Below, piece after piece: positions 53,301 to 63,541 of a stretch of 64,000 bases of DNA. Each line of letters opens with the position of its first letter. Within the stretch, counting starts at the first letter, position 1. Origin of the DNA: Pseudomonas saudiphocaensis (GTDB lineage: Bacteria > Pseudomonadota > Gammaproteobacteria > Pseudomonadales > Pseudomonadaceae); contig NZ_CCSF01000001.1 of assembly GCF_000756775.1 (NCBI RefSeq), positions 558,001-622,000 on the forward strand, in the 5' to 3' direction. The notes under the pieces were generated by a model that ran no database searches, was not told the DNA's origin, and saw nothing but the letters and a program-made list of their open reading frames with translations. The translations under genes and the position numbers were made by a program.

Positions 53301-54025
53301 AGGAAGCTGAAGCGACACAGCCGCCATTGGCCGTGCATATGGACATCGACGTCGAAGTCGGCCAGGACCGCCTGCGCTTTTCCGGTTTCGGCCTCACTGC
53401 CGATCTGGCGGGGCATCTGCATATCGGTGACAACCTCGACGCCCGTGGCGAGCTCAACCTCAACAATGGTCGTTACCGGGCCTACGGCCAGCGCCTGGCC
53501 ATCCGCCGTGCGCAACTGCTGTTCACCGGCGTACTCAGCCAGCCGTTCCTGAATATCGAGGCTATTCGTCGTATCGAGGCCGATAACGTCACCGCCGGCA
53601 TACGCGTCACCGGCAGTACCGAACAGCCGCGTATCGATGTCTTCGCCGAGCCGGCGATGAGCCAGGAGCAGGCGCTGGCCTATCTGGTGCTGGGCCGTCC
53701 GCTGGGTGCTGACAGCGGCGACAACAACATGCTGGCGCAGGCAGCGCTGGGGCTGGGCCTGATGGGCAGTGCCTCGATCACCGGCAACGTCGCGCAGCAA
53801 CTCGGCATCCAGGATTTTCAGCTTGATACCGAAGGCAGCGGCGCCGATACCAGCGTTGTGGCCAGCGGCCGCCTGACAGACCGCCTGACGCTGCGCTACG
53901 GCGTTGGCGTGTTCGAGCCGGCCAATACCGTCGCGCTGCGTTATCGACTCACCCGGCGGATCTTCCTCGAAGCCGCCAGCGGGCTGGCCAGCTCGCTGGA
54001 TATCTTCTACCGGCGCAATTTCTGA
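50336..54025 (+). CDS. tamB: translocation and assembly module inner-membrane protein TamB
   Basis: A 1229-residue AsmA-like protein: one N-terminal TM (SLGLPLALVLLVVLALGVLLG), a very long beta-helical periplasmic region, and the conserved C-terminal DUF490/TamB domain (NGRYRAYGQRLAIRRAQLLFTG, EQALAYLVLGRPLG, LTLRYGVGVFEPANTVALRYRLTRRIFLEA, read in segments). It bridges the inner membrane to TamA and is thought to conduct phospholipids or nascent beta-barrel proteins. The ATG overlaps the tamA stop (ATGA). Confidence 0.95.
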   Translation: MRRGLRILSWSLGLPLALVLLVVLALGVLLGTSAGGRWVLGQVPGLQVEQFQGRLAGRWEAERLLWEQDGNRVEVSAPRLAWSPSCLLRRTLCIKELQAGKIDLIFPPGDEPAASEPFSLADIQLPLELRIERVEVGQVRLNGLEQLQSLQLRADWRREGLTIRTLGLRREDLALNLAGRLRTDGDWPLELRGDAALQLPEMPAWTLKLAVDGELREHLLLAVQSKGYLNGTLDGRVRPLEPDLPATLRLALKDFKAIPDLPEALLLEHLELGAEGNLKDGYRLAGDGNLKGEGGSVALMLEALLDAEQASVQSLQLDAGDAQLIELQGQLGWSEGVRGEAQLAWRDFPWRRLYPDAEEPPVALRRMDALLQYDDGSYLGHFDAALSGPAGDFSLRSPVSGDLEVVHLPQLELTAGQGQASGNLSVGFADGIDWNTTLALREFDPSYWVAELPGRLGGSLTSRGALRDEALQAQAQLDLNGTLRRQPLQLQLQSSGENAVWDVPQVELRLGDNRIHGNGRWAETLSADLQLNLSRLAQLWPGLQGQLTGSLALSGTPQAPQGTLVLDGSRIAFKDNRLARLDLNAALAEGQRGQLRLSAAGLEAGDTRLGNLQLTGEGTQQAHQANLQLEGGLLDLALAADGGLRGEDWRGRLSRLRLQVEGQDWALREPASLERLANGTFTLGAHCLASGPATLCADSQRLQPDPQLRYRLRDFPLESLAGYLPDNLRWLGEVNADISLDLPAAGPSGNVRLDAGPGTLALREGEDWFEFPYSTLALNSQLSPQRIDSRVQFEGGELGALELRLAIDPSSAAKEIEGDFRLSALDLSVARPFVTMVDRLEGQLNGSGELSGSLQQPWVRGELRLEGGEIAGSELPVSFEQLQLRALIEGESVRLDGQWHSGEEGRGEIAGTLDWHSTPDLDVAVRGSRLPLIVEPYAELEFEPDLRLQLAGDKLAVRGKLNVPRGEIVVRELPPSTVTVSSDAQIIGEEAEATQPPLAVHMDIDVEVGQDRLRFSGFGLTADLAGHLHIGDNLDARGELNLNNGRYRAYGQRLAIRRAQLLFTGVLSQPFLNIEAIRRIEADNVTAGIRVTGSTEQPRIDVFAEPAMSQEQALAYLVLGRPLGADSGDNNMLAQAALGLGLMGSASITGNVAQQLGIQDFQLDTEGSGADTSVVASGRLTDRLTLRYGVGVFEPANTVALRYRLTRRIFLEAASGLASSLDIFYRRNF

Positions 54026-54093
54026 TTGAAAGGGCTGAGCAGTGTCTGCCATTTGCGGGAGAAGCCCTTTCGGAAACGGACTGCTCTCGCAGG

Positions 54094-54118
54094 CGCGAAT
54101 TTTTTGTTCGCGAGCTTT
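54094..54118 (+). terminator. possible tamB terminator hairpin
   Basis: A 6-bp stem CGCGAA/TTCGCG with loop TTTTTTG, followed by AGCTTTTC, about 70 bp after the tamB stop. The short stem and broken T-run make it only a moderate candidate. Confidence 0.4.
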
Positions 54119-54213
54119 TCTCCGGTTATCCCACAGCTCGCGGATAGGTCACATGAAGGAGTTGGTGTAGGCCGGTAAATCGCGAACTGCGCCCAGATTG
54201 CGCACAACGCCGC

Positions 54214-54289
54214 GTAGGAGTGGGCCACGCCCACGAACATGGCTTGCACGCTGGGGAGGTGTTTGTTCGCGGGCATGGCCCGCTCCTAC
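54214..54289. repeat. REP-type inverted repeat pair (GTAGGAGYGGGCC family)
   Basis: The left arm GTAGGAGTGGGCCACGCCCA (continuing into CGAACA) and the right arm ending GGCCCGCTCCTAC are reverse complements with 3 mismatches over 26 bp, separated by about 20 bp. This is the common Pseudomonas extragenic palindromic element, found between convergent genes as here. Confidence 0.85.
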
Positions 54290-54300
54290 TCTAAATCGCC

Positions 54301-54335
54301 GTTCGCCGTTCGCCGTTCGCCGTTCGCCGTTCGCC
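54301..54335. repeat. tandem heptanucleotide repeat (GTTCGCC)5
   Basis: Five exact head-to-tail copies of GTTCGCC, preceded by a partial TCGCC. It is non-coding, and copy number may vary between strains by slippage. Confidence 0.9.
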
Positions 54336-54400
54336 GGTCCGGCCGTAGGGCCGAATTTATTCGGCCAACTGCGTATATGGCATAGCTCCTCTTGGAGTAC

Positions 54401-55873
54401 TCAGGTCCGCTTCATCGACCAGTAGCTCGGCTTGAACAGATCACGCTCGCCCAGCAACAGGACTCCGGCGGCATAGGCGGCCAGGACCAGCGCGATATAC
54501 AGGCACAGCTGCAGCAACCCGTGCGGTACGGGTGCCCAGTGCAGAGCGACGGCGATGGCTGTTCCCGTGAGTATCCAGCGCAGCAGCACGGCGACTCCCA
54601 GCCCATTGGGTGTGGCTCGGTAGACGTACAACCCCATGAATACCGCCTGCAGAATGGCGCCGCTGGCGAAGGCGATGGCCAGCCCCTGGGCGCCGTAGTG
54701 GCGATAGAGCAGGGCATCGAGGCCAATGGTCATTGCGGAACTGATCAGTGTGATCACCAAAAACAGCCGAGCCTGATTCTGCGCCAGCAGGGTCCGGCCC
54801 CACAGCAGCGCCAGCCCCATCGCCGGCAGGCCCAGCGCATAGAGCACAACCAGCGAGGCGGTGGCTTCGGTCTGGGCGGCGCCAAACTCGCCGCGCTCCA
54901 GCAGAATTGCCACCACCGTTTCGGGAAACGAGCAGAGCACCACCGACGCCGGAAGCAGAAACAGCATCGTTGCCAACAATCCCTTGCGTACAGCCGAGGC
55001 GTAGCCGTTCATGTCAGCGTCGTTCCAGCTGGCCACGAAGCGCGGGAACAGCACCGCCAGTACCGACAGCGCGTACAGCGTGAGCGGGATAGTGACGATG
55101 CGAAAGGCAAACGACAGCATGGTGATGCTGCCTTCCTCCAGGTAGGAGGCGAAGATCCGTTCGGCGAGGATGCAACTCTGCTGAGCGGTTGCCGCCAGAA
55201 GTACCGGCAGGAACGCCAGGCTGAAGCCGGTACCATGGCCGGTGGTTTCGACTTCGACTTTTGCTTTGCCACGCAGGTAGGCGATCCGCCGATGCTGGAC
55301 GATGATCAGAACCAGCTGGGGCAGCAGCATGCCGATAAAGATCGCAACGTCGGTGGGCTGGAAAAACAGGATGCCGATGATGGCGCCGGTGTTGAGTAGC
55401 ACCGTGCGGGTCATCGGCAAGAGGAAAATCTCATCCATGTTGAGCAGTGCGCCCTGGCAGTAAAGCGCCACCTGGACTGCGACCAGCAGCGCACCTATGC
55501 AGAACACCAGTTGACCGGCTTCAATCTGTTCAACATTCCAGCCGGGTGCCAGCAAGCCGAGTAGCCAGAAGCTGCCGACAATGGCGAGCAGGCTGGCCAG
55601 CACGCCGATCAGCATCACCCGCCAGTAGAGCCAGCGCGCCACCGAGATAAACAGCGCCTCGGACTGGCTGCGCAGCTTCTGCAAGTAGGGAATCATCGAA
55701 TCGCGCAGGGCGAGGCTGAGAAAGTTCTCGAAGAAGACCGGCAGGATCAGCGCGACGAATATCAGGTCGGCTTCCCAGCTCAGGCCGAAATTCTTGGCAA
55801 TGAACAGATCACGCAGGAAGCCGAGCAGAAAGCTGACGATGGCCAGCACGAGGATGATCAGTGATGTGTTCAT
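54401..55873 (-). CDS. MurJ/MviN-like MOP-superfamily flippase
   Basis: A 490-residue polytopic membrane protein with about 14 hydrophobic segments. The N terminus SFLLGFLRDLFIAKNFGLSWEADLIFVALILPVFFENFLS and LRDSMIPYL resemble MurJ (lipid II flippase), including the early RD and central acidic residues. It lies outside the usual rpsT-ribF context of the essential murJ and is alone between tamB and the mux pump, so it is probably a paralogue serving another lipid-linked glycan or exopolysaccharide. No glycosyltransferase genes are visible nearby to identify the cargo. Confidence 0.85.
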   Translation of the reverse strand: MNTSLIILVLAIVSFLLGFLRDLFIAKNFGLSWEADLIFVALILPVFFENFLSLALRDSMIPYLQKLRSQSEALFISVARWLYWRVMLIGVLASLLAIVGSFWLLGLLAPGWNVEQIEAGQLVFCIGALLVAVQVALYCQGALLNMDEIFLLPMTRTVLLNTGAIIGILFFQPTDVAIFIGMLLPQLVLIIVQHRRIAYLRGKAKVEVETTGHGTGFSLAFLPVLLAATAQQSCILAERIFASYLEEGSITMLSFAFRIVTIPLTLYALSVLAVLFPRFVASWNDADMNGYASAVRKGLLATMLFLLPASVVLCSFPETVVAILLERGEFGAAQTEATASLVVLYALGLPAMGLALLWGRTLLAQNQARLFLVITLISSAMTIGLDALLYRHYGAQGLAIAFASGAILQAVFMGLYVYRATPNGLGVAVLLRWILTGTAIAVALHWAPVPHGLLQLCLYIALVLAAYAAGVLLLGERDLFKPSYWSMKRT

Positions 55874-56113
55874 TCCATTGATCCTGTACAGACTGTCATC
55901 GATGCCATGTTGTATGGCATCGGCCCTTTGGGGTGCATGTCCGCAAGCGAAATCTAGACTGGATTATTTCCTTCATGGTTCCCTTGATTTACAGACGTTT
56001 GCGCGGCGTATTCATCGTCGACAAGCGTCGATACGTAAAAATGCGGTAAATCCCCTTTGCGAGCGGGCCGCGACTGCTTATGGTTCACGCTCTTTTTCAG
56101 GCGAACAGCGTTC

Positions 56114-57349
56114 ATGTCCGAGGCAAATAACTTTTCCAGCGGCTCGCTGCGGCGTGGGCTGGTCATTTTTCTTGTATTGGCAGCTGCCGTGCTGCTGGTC
56201 TGGTGGTTCTGGCCCAGTGCTGACGAGCAGCCTCAGCGTCCCAGCGGGCCGCGCGGGATGTTCGGCGGCCCTACGCCGGTGCGTGTGGCGCCAGCGGAGC
56301 AGGGGCGTTTCGAGGTCTACGTCAAGGCGCTGGGCACCGTCACGCCACTGAACACGGTCAACGTGCGCAGTCGGGTGGCCGGCGAGCTGATGGACATTCA
56401 CTTCGACGAGGGCCAGCGGGTGAAGGCCGGCGACCTGCTGGCGGTGATCGATCCGCGTCCCTACAAGATCGCGCTGCAACAGGCCGAAGGCACGCTGCAG
56501 CAGAATCGTGCCTTGCTGCAGAACGCCGAGGTGGACCTGAAGCGTTATCAGGGTCTCTACGACGACGACAGCATCGCCAAGCAGACTCTGGACACCCAGC
56601 GCGCGCTGGTCAGCCAGTATCAGGGCACCCTGGCGGCCAACCAGGCGGCAGTCAACGAGGCACGTTTGAACCTGCAATTTACCGAGATCCGTGCGCCCAT
56701 CGACGGTCGTGTAGGGCTGCGTCAGCTGGATCTGGGCAATCTGGTGGCAGCCAACGACGCCACGCCGCTGGTGGTCATCACCCAGACTCAGCCGATGGCG
56801 ATCAGCTTCACCCTGCCTGAAGGGGAGCTGCCACCGGTGCTCAGCCGTTTCCGCCGTGGTGAAGAGCTGGCGGTGCAGGCCTGGGATCGTGGCGAGCGGA
56901 TGCTCTTCGGCGAAGGTGTTCTGGAAAGCCTGGATAACCAGATTGACACCACCACCGGCACACTCAAGCTCAAGGCCCGTTTCGACAATGAGGCGGAGCT
57001 GCTGATTCCCAACCAGTTCGTCAATGTCCGGCTGCGTGTGGAAACCCTTCAGGACGCCACCCTGATACCGTCCGAAGCACTGCAGTTCGGCTCGCGCGGG
57101 CATTTCGCCTATGTCGTCGGCGAAGACAACAAGGTTCAGCTGCGCATTCTTGAAGTGGGCCCCAGCAACGGCGAGCACACCGTGATCCTCGCGGGGTTGG
57201 CCGAGGGCGAGCGGGTGGTGCTGGAGGGTACCGATCGCCTGCGCGACGGTGCCGAGGTGGAAGTGGTCGACCGGCACAAGCTGGCTGAAGAGGCAGCAGA
57301 AAACCCGGTGATTGAAACTCAGGGTGGGCATGGGCGTCCGGCGCGATGA
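56114..57349 (+). CDS. muxA: RND efflux periplasmic adaptor (MuxA/MdtA-type)
   Basis: A 411-residue membrane-fusion protein: an N-terminal anchor ([19 protein letters not shown]), lipoyl/barrel-sandwich halves ([32 protein letters not shown]), an alpha-helical hairpin (about 120-175) and a beta-barrel domain with [15 protein letters not shown]. It links the inner-membrane pump pair MuxB-MuxC to the outer-membrane channel. The ATG at 56114 (MSEANNF) is used; the frame stays open upstream to 56057. It overlaps muxB by 4 bp and is divergent from the murJ-like gene. Confidence 0.92.
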   Translation: MSEANNFSSGSLRRGLVIFLVLAAAVLLVWWFWPSADEQPQRPSGPRGMFGGPTPVRVAPAEQGRFEVYVKALGTVTPLNTVNVRSRVAGELMDIHFDEGQRVKAGDLLAVIDPRPYKIALQQAEGTLQQNRALLQNAEVDLKRYQGLYDDDSIAKQTLDTQRALVSQYQGTLAANQAAVNEARLNLQFTEIRAPIDGRVGLRQLDLGNLVAANDATPLVVITQTQPMAISFTLPEGELPPVLSRFRRGEELAVQAWDRGERMLFGEGVLESLDNQIDTTTGTLKLKARFDNEAELLIPNQFVNVRLRVETLQDATLIPSEALQFGSRGHFAYVVGEDNKVQLRILEVGPSNGEHTVILAGLAEGERVVLEGTDRLRDGAEVEVVDRHKLAEEAAENPVIETQGGHGRPAR

Positions 57350-60300
57350 ATATTTCGCGGCTGTTCATCCTGCGGCCTGTAGCGACCACGCTGAGCATGG
57401 TCGCAATTCTGCTGGCCGGCCTGATCGCCTACCGCATGTTGCCGGTATCGGCACTGCCGCAGGTGGATTACCCGACCATCCGCGTCATGACGCTGTATCC
57501 CGGCGCCAGCCCGGACGTGATGACCAGCGCCGTTACCGCGCCGTTGGAACGTCAGTTCGGGCAGATGCCGGGCCTGACTCAGATGTCTTCGACCAGCTCG
57601 GGCGGCGCCTCGGTGATCACCTTGCGCTTTTCGCTAGAGGTGGCGCTGGATGTAGCTGAGCAGGAAGTTCAGGCGGCTATCAACGCGGCTGACAACCTGC
57701 TGCCCAACGACCTGCCGGCGCCGCCGGTTTACAACAAGGTCAACCCCGCTGACACCCCGGTGATGACCTTGGCCATCACCTCCGAAAGCCTTGCCTTGCC
57801 CAAGCTCCACGATCTGGTGGACACGCGCATGGCGCAGAAACTGGCGCAGATCAGCGGCGTCGGCATGGTCAGCATTGCCGGCGGCCAGCGCCCGGCGGTA
57901 CGTATCCGGGTCAATCCCGAGGCTTTGGCGGCTTACGGCCTGTCGTTGGCAGACGTGCGTTCGCTGGTGACCAGCTCCAACGTCAACCAGCCCAAGGGCA
58001 ACTTCGATGGCCCTACGCGGGTATCGATGCTCGATGCCAATGACCAGTTGAGGACGCCCGAGGAATACGCCGAGCTGATCCTCGCCTACGAGGACGGCGC
58101 CACCCTGCGGCTCAAGGACATCGCCGAGATCATCGACGGCGCCGAAAACGAGCGCCTGGCTGCCTGGGCCAATGAAAGCCAGGCGGTGCTGCTGAATATC
58201 CAGCGCCAGCCGGGAGCCAACGTCATCGAGGTGGTCGAGCGTATCCAGGCGCTGCTGCCGGAGGTCAATGCCAGCATGCCGGCGGGCATCGACGTGGTGG
58301 TGCTGACCGACCGCACCCAGACCATCCGCGCCGCCATCACCGACGTACAGCACGAGCTGTTGCTGGCGACCTTGCTGGTGGTGATGGTCACCTTCGTCTT
58401 CCTCAAGCGCCTCTCGGCCACGGTCATCCCTTCGATTGCCGTGCCGCTGTCGTTGATCGGCACCTTTGCGGTGATGCACCTGGCCGGTTTCTCACTGAAC
58501 AACCTGACGCTGATGGCATTGACCATCGCCACCGGTTTCGTGGTGGACGATGCCATCGTCATGCTGGAAAACATCGCCCGCCATGTCGAGGAGGGCGAAA
58601 CTCCGCTGCAGGCTGCGCTCAAGGGTGCTCGGCAAATCGGCTTTACCCTGATTTCGCTGACCTTTTCCCTGATTGCCGTGCTGATCCCGCTGCTGTTCAT
58701 GCAGGACGTAGTGGGGCGGCTGTTCCGCGAATTCGCCATCACCCTGGCGGTGGCCATTCTGATTTCCCTGGTGGTGTCGCTGACTCTGACGCCGATGATG
58801 TGCGCCAAGCTGCTCAAGCCGGCCACCGTCGACAAGGCCAAGCCGGATTGGGTCGAGCGCCTGATCGGCGGCTACGCCGGCTGGCTGACCTGGGTGCTCC
58901 GGCATCAGACGCTGACTCTGCTGGTGGCGGTCGGCACCCTGGCACTGACCGTGGTGCTCTACCTGATGGTGCCCAAGGGCTTTTTCCCGGTGCAGGACAC
59001 GGGTGTGATCCAGGGCATCAGCGAGGCGCCGCAGTCGATTTCCTTCCGCGAAATGAGCGAGCGTCAGCAGTCGCTGGCGCGGGTGATCCTGGAAGATCCG
59101 GCGGTGGTGAGCCTGTCGTCCTATATCGGCGTGGACGGCGACAACGTCACCCTCAACAGTGGCCGCCTGCTGATCAATCTCAAACCCCACGGCGAGCGCG
59201 ACGTCACGGCCAGCCAGGTCATCGACCGGCTGCGCCCTGAACTGGCGAAGCTGCCCGGTATCGAGCTTTACATGCAGCCGGTGCAGGACCTGTCCATCGA
59301 GGATCGGGTCAGCCGCACCCAGTTCCAGTTCAGCCTGGAATCGCCGGATTCCGAGCTGCTTCAGGAGTGGACGCCACGTCTGGTCGAGGCGCTGCGCGAG
59401 CGGCCGGAGCTGACCGATGTGGCCAGTGATCTTCAAAGCGATGGCCTGCAGATCTACCTCGACATCGACCGCGACGCCGCCGCGCGCCTGGGCATCGGGA
59501 TTTCCGCCATCACCGATGCGCTCTACGACGCATTCGGCCAGCGGCAGATTTCCACCATCTTCACCCAGGCCAGCCAGTATCGCGTGGTGCTGGAAGCCGA
59601 GGCCAACAACCGGCTTGGCCCTCAGGCGCTGGAGCAGCTGTTCGTGCAGAGCGAGAGCGGTACGCCGGTGCGGCTTTCCAGCCTGGCGCGGCTGGAGCAG
59701 CGTAACGCACCGCTGCTGATCAACCATATCGGCCAGTTCCCGGCGGTGACACTGTCGTTCAACCTGGCCGAGGGCATCTCGCTGGGCCATGCGGTGGAGA
59801 TCATCAAGGAAGTGGAGGCGGAGATTGGTCTGCCAGCCGGCATTCAGACGCGCTTCCAAGGCGCCGCTGCGGCTTTCCAGGCGTCGCTGTCGAGCACCTT
59901 ATTGCTGATCCTGGCGGCGGTGGTGACCATGTATATCGTGCTGGGCGTGCTCTATGAGAGCTACATCCATCCGATCACCATCCTCTCGACGCTGCCGTCG
60001 GCGGCGGTTGGCGCGCTGCTGGCGCTGCTGCTGACCGGCAATGACCTGGGCCTGATCGCCATCATCGGCATCATCCTGCTGATCGGCATCGTCAAGAAGA
60101 ACGCCATCATGATGATCGACTTCGCCTTGGAGGCCGAGCGTCATCAGGGCATGAGCCCGGCGGATGCGATCTACCGCGCCGCGCTGTTGCGTTTCCGGCC
60201 GATTCTGATGACCACCCTTGCGGCGCTGTTCGGTGCGATACCGCTGATGCTCGCCTCCGGTTCCGGCGCGGAGCTGCGCCAACCGCTGGGCCTGGTACTG

Positions 60301-60426
60301 GTTGGCGGCCTGCTGCTCAGCCAGCTGCTGACCCTGTTCACCACGCCGGTGATCTACCTGTTCTTCGACCGTCTGGGTCAGCGCTTTTGGCGCAAGGACG
60401 GGGTAGGGCAGGAAGCAGGCGTATGA
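57346..60426 (+). CDS. muxB: RND multidrug efflux permease (MuxB/MdtB-type)
   Basis: A 1026-residue HAE1-family RND transporter with 12 TM segments and two large periplasmic loops. The central TM4 motif [24 protein letters not shown]-type segment carries the proton-relay aspartates (VVDDA). The N terminus [24 protein letters not shown] is typical of the MdtB subclass, which works as a hetero-assembly with a second permease. It is followed 10 bp later by muxC. Confidence 0.94.
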   Translation: MNISRLFILRPVATTLSMVAILLAGLIAYRMLPVSALPQVDYPTIRVMTLYPGASPDVMTSAVTAPLERQFGQMPGLTQMSSTSSGGASVITLRFSLEVALDVAEQEVQAAINAADNLLPNDLPAPPVYNKVNPADTPVMTLAITSESLALPKLHDLVDTRMAQKLAQISGVGMVSIAGGQRPAVRIRVNPEALAAYGLSLADVRSLVTSSNVNQPKGNFDGPTRVSMLDANDQLRTPEEYAELILAYEDGATLRLKDIAEIIDGAENERLAAWANESQAVLLNIQRQPGANVIEVVERIQALLPEVNASMPAGIDVVVLTDRTQTIRAAITDVQHELLLATLLVVMVTFVFLKRLSATVIPSIAVPLSLIGTFAVMHLAGFSLNNLTLMALTIATGFVVDDAIVMLENIARHVEEGETPLQAALKGARQIGFTLISLTFSLIAVLIPLLFMQDVVGRLFREFAITLAVAILISLVVSLTLTPMMCAKLLKPATVDKAKPDWVERLIGGYAGWLTWVLRHQTLTLLVAVGTLALTVVLYLMVPKGFFPVQDTGVIQGISEAPQSISFREMSERQQSLARVILEDPAVVSLSSYIGVDGDNVTLNSGRLLINLKPHGERDVTASQVIDRLRPELAKLPGIELYMQPVQDLSIEDRVSRTQFQFSLESPDSELLQEWTPRLVEALRERPELTDVASDLQSDGLQIYLDIDRDAAARLGIGISAITDALYDAFGQRQISTIFTQASQYRVVLEAEANNRLGPQALEQLFVQSESGTPVRLSSLARLEQRNAPLLINHIGQFPAVTLSFNLAEGISLGHAVEIIKEVEAEIGLPAGIQTRFQGAAAAFQASLSSTLLLILAAVVTMYIVLGVLYESYIHPITILSTLPSAAVGALLALLLTGNDLGLIAIIGIILLIGIVKKNAIMMIDFALEAERHQGMSPADAIYRAALLRFRPILMTTLAALFGAIPLMLASGSGAELRQPLGLVLVGGLLLSQLLTLFTTPVIYLFFDRLGQRFWRKDGVGQEAGV

Positions 60427-60436
60427 GGCGCAAGCG

Positions 60437-63400
60437 ATGAATCTGTCCGCGCCCTTTATCGCTCGCCCGGTGGCGACCATGCTGATGAGCCTGGCGATCC
60501 TGCTGCTGGGCGGGGTGAGTTTCGGCCTGTTGCCGGTTTCGCCACTGCCGAATATGGATTTCCCGGTGATCACCGTGCAGGCCAGCCTGCCGGGAGCCAG
60601 CCCGGAAATCATGGCTTCCAGCGTGGCAACGCCGCTGGAGAGGTCCCTCGGCAGTATCGCCGGGGTCAGCCAGATGAGCAGCCGTAGCAGCCAGGGCTCG
60701 ACGCGAATCATCATCCAGTTTGATCTGGACCGTGATATCAACGGCGCCGCACGTGACGTGCAGGCGGCCATCAATGCCTCGCGCAACCTGCTGCCCAGCG
60801 GAATGCGCAGCATGCCGACCTACCGCAAGGTGAATCCGGCGCAGGCGCCGATCATGGTCCTGGCGCTGACCTCCGAGGTGCTGGACAAGGGCCAGCTGTA
60901 TGACATCGGCTCGACCATCCTGGCGCAAAAGCTTTCGCAGGTTCCCGGTGTGGGCGAGGTGCAGGTGGGGGGCAGTTCGCTGCCTGCGGTGCGGGTCGAG
61001 TTGCAGCCGCAGCAGCTGGAACAGTACGGGGTTTCCCTCGATGAGGTGCGCCAGACCATCGCCGATGCCAACGTACGCAGGCCCAAGGGGATGGTCGAGG
61101 ATGAACATCGCCACTGGCAGGTACAGGCCAACGACCAGTTGCATCGGGCGGAAGACTATCTGCCGCTGATCATCCGTCACCAGGAGGGTGCCACCCTGCG
61201 CCTGAGCGATGTGGCCAGGGTGCGCGATGCAGTGGAAGATCGCTACAACGACGGCTTCTTCAACAACGAGCGTGCCGTGCTGCTGATCATCAACCGTCAG
61301 GCCGGCGCCAACATCATCGAGACCATCGAGGGCATCCGCGCCGAACTGCCGGTGCTGCAGGCCATCGTTCCGGCCAGCGTCAACCTGGCGGTGGCGATGG
61401 ACCGTTCACCGGTGATCCGCGCCACTCTGCACGAAGCCGAGCGTACGCTGCTGATCGCCGTGGGGCTGGTGATCGTGCTGGTGTTCCTCTTCCTTGGCAA
61501 ACTGCGTACCGCGTTGATCCCGGCGCTGGCGGTGCCGGTGTCGCTGGTGGGCACCTTTGCGGTGATGTACCTGTTCGGCTTTTCTCTCAACGTGCTGTCG
61601 CTGATGGCGCTGATCCTTGCCGCCGGCCTGGTGGTGGACGATGCCATCGTGGTGCTGGAGAACATCGCCCGGCACATCGACGAAGGCGTGCCGCCGATGC
61701 GTGCCGCCTACATCGGCACCAAGGAGGTGGGCTTCACGTTGTTGTCGATGAACCTCTCGCTGGTGGTGGTGTTCGTTTCCATCCTGTTCATGGGCGGTAT
61801 CGTCGAGCGCCTGTTCCGCGAATTTTCGATCACCCTGGCAGCGGCCATTCTGGTGTCTCTGTTGGTGTCCCTGACCCTGACCCCAATGCTCTGCGCGCGC
61901 TGGTTGAAACCTCGCGATCCAGAGGGCGACGGCCGTCTGCATCGATGGAGCCACGACGCCCACCAGTGGCTGCTGCGCCATTACGATCGTTCCCTGGGCT
62001 GGGCGCTGCGGCACCGACGCATCACTCTGATCAGCCTGCTGGCGACCATCGGCCTGAACGTTTTCCTCTATATCCAGGTGCCAAAGATTCTGTTGCCACA
62101 GCAGGATACCGGCCAACTTACCGGCTTTATCCGTGGCGACGACGGCCTGTCGTTTCAGGTGATGCAGCCGAAGATGGAAATCTATCGTCAGGCGGTGCTG
62201 GCCGATCCGGCGGTGGAGAGCGTCGCCGGCTTTATCGGTGGCAGCGGCGGGATCAACAACGCCTTTATGATCGTTCGCCTCAAGCCGCTGGAAGAACGCA
62301 AGATATCGGCGCAGAAAGTGATCGAACGCATTCGTGCCAACCAGCCGAAGGTGCCTGGCGGGCGCATGTTCCTGATGGCCGACCAGGACCTCCAGTTCGG
62401 TGGCGGTCGGCAGAGCAGTTCGGCGTATTCCTACAATCTTCTGGCCAGCGACCTGGCCGATTTGCGTACCTGGACACCCCTGGTCACACGGGCGCTGATG
62501 GCCTTGCCGGAGCTGACCAGCATTGATGCCAATGACGGCGAGGGAGCGCAGCAGATCAGCCTGAAGATCGACCGTGACGAAGCCAAGCGTCTTGGCATCG
62601 ACATGAGCACAGTGACCACCCTGCTCAATAACGCCTTCAGCCAGCGGCAGATTTCCACCATCTATGAGTCGCTCAACCAGTATCGGGTGGTGATGGAGGT
62701 CGATCCGGCCTACGCCCAGCATCCCGAGGTGCTGGAGCAGATCAATGTCATCACCACGGACGGCCGGCGCGTGCCGCTGTCGGCCTTTGCCCGTTACGAA
62801 CGCAGCCTGGAAGAGGACCGCGTCACTCACGAAGGCCAGTTCGCTGCGGAGAATATCGACTTCGACCTGGCTCCCGATGTCAGCCTCGACCAGGCGACTC
62901 GGGCCATTGAACGGGCGGTCGCCGCCATCGGCCTGCCCAGCGAAGTGCAGGGGCGCCTGGGTGGCAGCGGCGACGCGTTTCAGAGCACCCAGCAGGGACA
63001 GCCGCTGATGATTCTCGGCGCGCTGGTGCTGGTCTACATCGTGTTGGGCATTCTCTATGAGAGCTACATTCACCCGCTGACGATTCTCTCCACGCTGCCT
63101 TCGGCGGGTGTCGGCGCGCTGCTGGCAATCATCCTGATGCGTGAGCAGTTCAGCCTGATCTCGCTGCTCGGGCTGTTCCTGCTGATCGGCGTGGTGAAAA
63201 AGAACGCGATCCTGATGATCGACCTGGCACTGCAGTTCGAACGCAATGACGGCCTGGCGCCGAGCGAGTCCATTCGCCGTGCCTGCCTGCTGCGTTTCCG
63301 GCCGATCCTGATGACTACCCTGGCAGCCATTCTTGGTGCGCTGCCGCTGCTGCTGGGCGGCGCGGAGGGCGCCGAGATGCGCCAGCCGCTGGGCCTGACC

Positions 63401-63541
63401 ATCATCGGCGGCTTGATCCTCAGCCAGATCCTCACGCTCTACACCACGCCGGTGGTCTACCTCTATCTGGACCGCCTGCGCCATCGTTTCAACAGCTGGC
63501 GCGGGGTTCGCACCGATGCCGCACTGGATAATCCGCTATGA
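60437..63541 (+). CDS. muxC: RND multidrug efflux permease (MuxC/MdtC-type)
   Basis: A 1034-residue second RND permease (NLSAPFIARPVATMLMSLAIL; LAAGLVVDDAIVVLENIARHIDEG-type TM4 with the VVDDA aspartates). Two adjacent, non-identical RND permeases sharing one adaptor is the hallmark of MdtABC and of MuxABC-OpmB. The stop overlaps the opmB start (ATGA). Confidence 0.94.
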   Translation: MNLSAPFIARPVATMLMSLAILLLGGVSFGLLPVSPLPNMDFPVITVQASLPGASPEIMASSVATPLERSLGSIAGVSQMSSRSSQGSTRIIIQFDLDRDINGAARDVQAAINASRNLLPSGMRSMPTYRKVNPAQAPIMVLALTSEVLDKGQLYDIGSTILAQKLSQVPGVGEVQVGGSSLPAVRVELQPQQLEQYGVSLDEVRQTIADANVRRPKGMVEDEHRHWQVQANDQLHRAEDYLPLIIRHQEGATLRLSDVARVRDAVEDRYNDGFFNNERAVLLIINRQAGANIIETIEGIRAELPVLQAIVPASVNLAVAMDRSPVIRATLHEAERTLLIAVGLVIVLVFLFLGKLRTALIPALAVPVSLVGTFAVMYLFGFSLNVLSLMALILAAGLVVDDAIVVLENIARHIDEGVPPMRAAYIGTKEVGFTLLSMNLSLVVVFVSILFMGGIVERLFREFSITLAAAILVSLLVSLTLTPMLCARWLKPRDPEGDGRLHRWSHDAHQWLLRHYDRSLGWALRHRRITLISLLATIGLNVFLYIQVPKILLPQQDTGQLTGFIRGDDGLSFQVMQPKMEIYRQAVLADPAVESVAGFIGGSGGINNAFMIVRLKPLEERKISAQKVIERIRANQPKVPGGRMFLMADQDLQFGGGRQSSSAYSYNLLASDLADLRTWTPLVTRALMALPELTSIDANDGEGAQQISLKIDRDEAKRLGIDMSTVTTLLNNAFSQRQISTIYESLNQYRVVMEVDPAYAQHPEVLEQINVITTDGRRVPLSAFARYERSLEEDRVTHEGQFAAENIDFDLAPDVSLDQATRAIERAVAAIGLPSEVQGRLGGSGDAFQSTQQGQPLMILGALVLVYIVLGILYESYIHPLTILSTLPSAGVGALLAIILMREQFSLISLLGLFLLIGVVKKNAILMIDLALQFERNDGLAPSESIRRACLLRFRPILMTTLAAILGALPLLLGGAEGAEMRQPLGLTIIGGLILSQILTLYTTPVVYLYLDRLRHRFNSWRGVRTDAALDNPL

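Larger units (their letters stand above)
54026..54400. other. intergenic region with repeats between tamB and murJ-like gene
   Basis: 375 bp without coding character between convergent genes. It contains an A/T-looped hairpin, a REP inverted-repeat pair and a heptanucleotide tandem repeat, listed separately. The rest is unremarkable. Confidence 0.85.

Noticed and set aside
54301-54335. Repeat array considered as a CRISPR.
   Set aside because: The repeats are contiguous heptamers without spacers and there are no cas genes.
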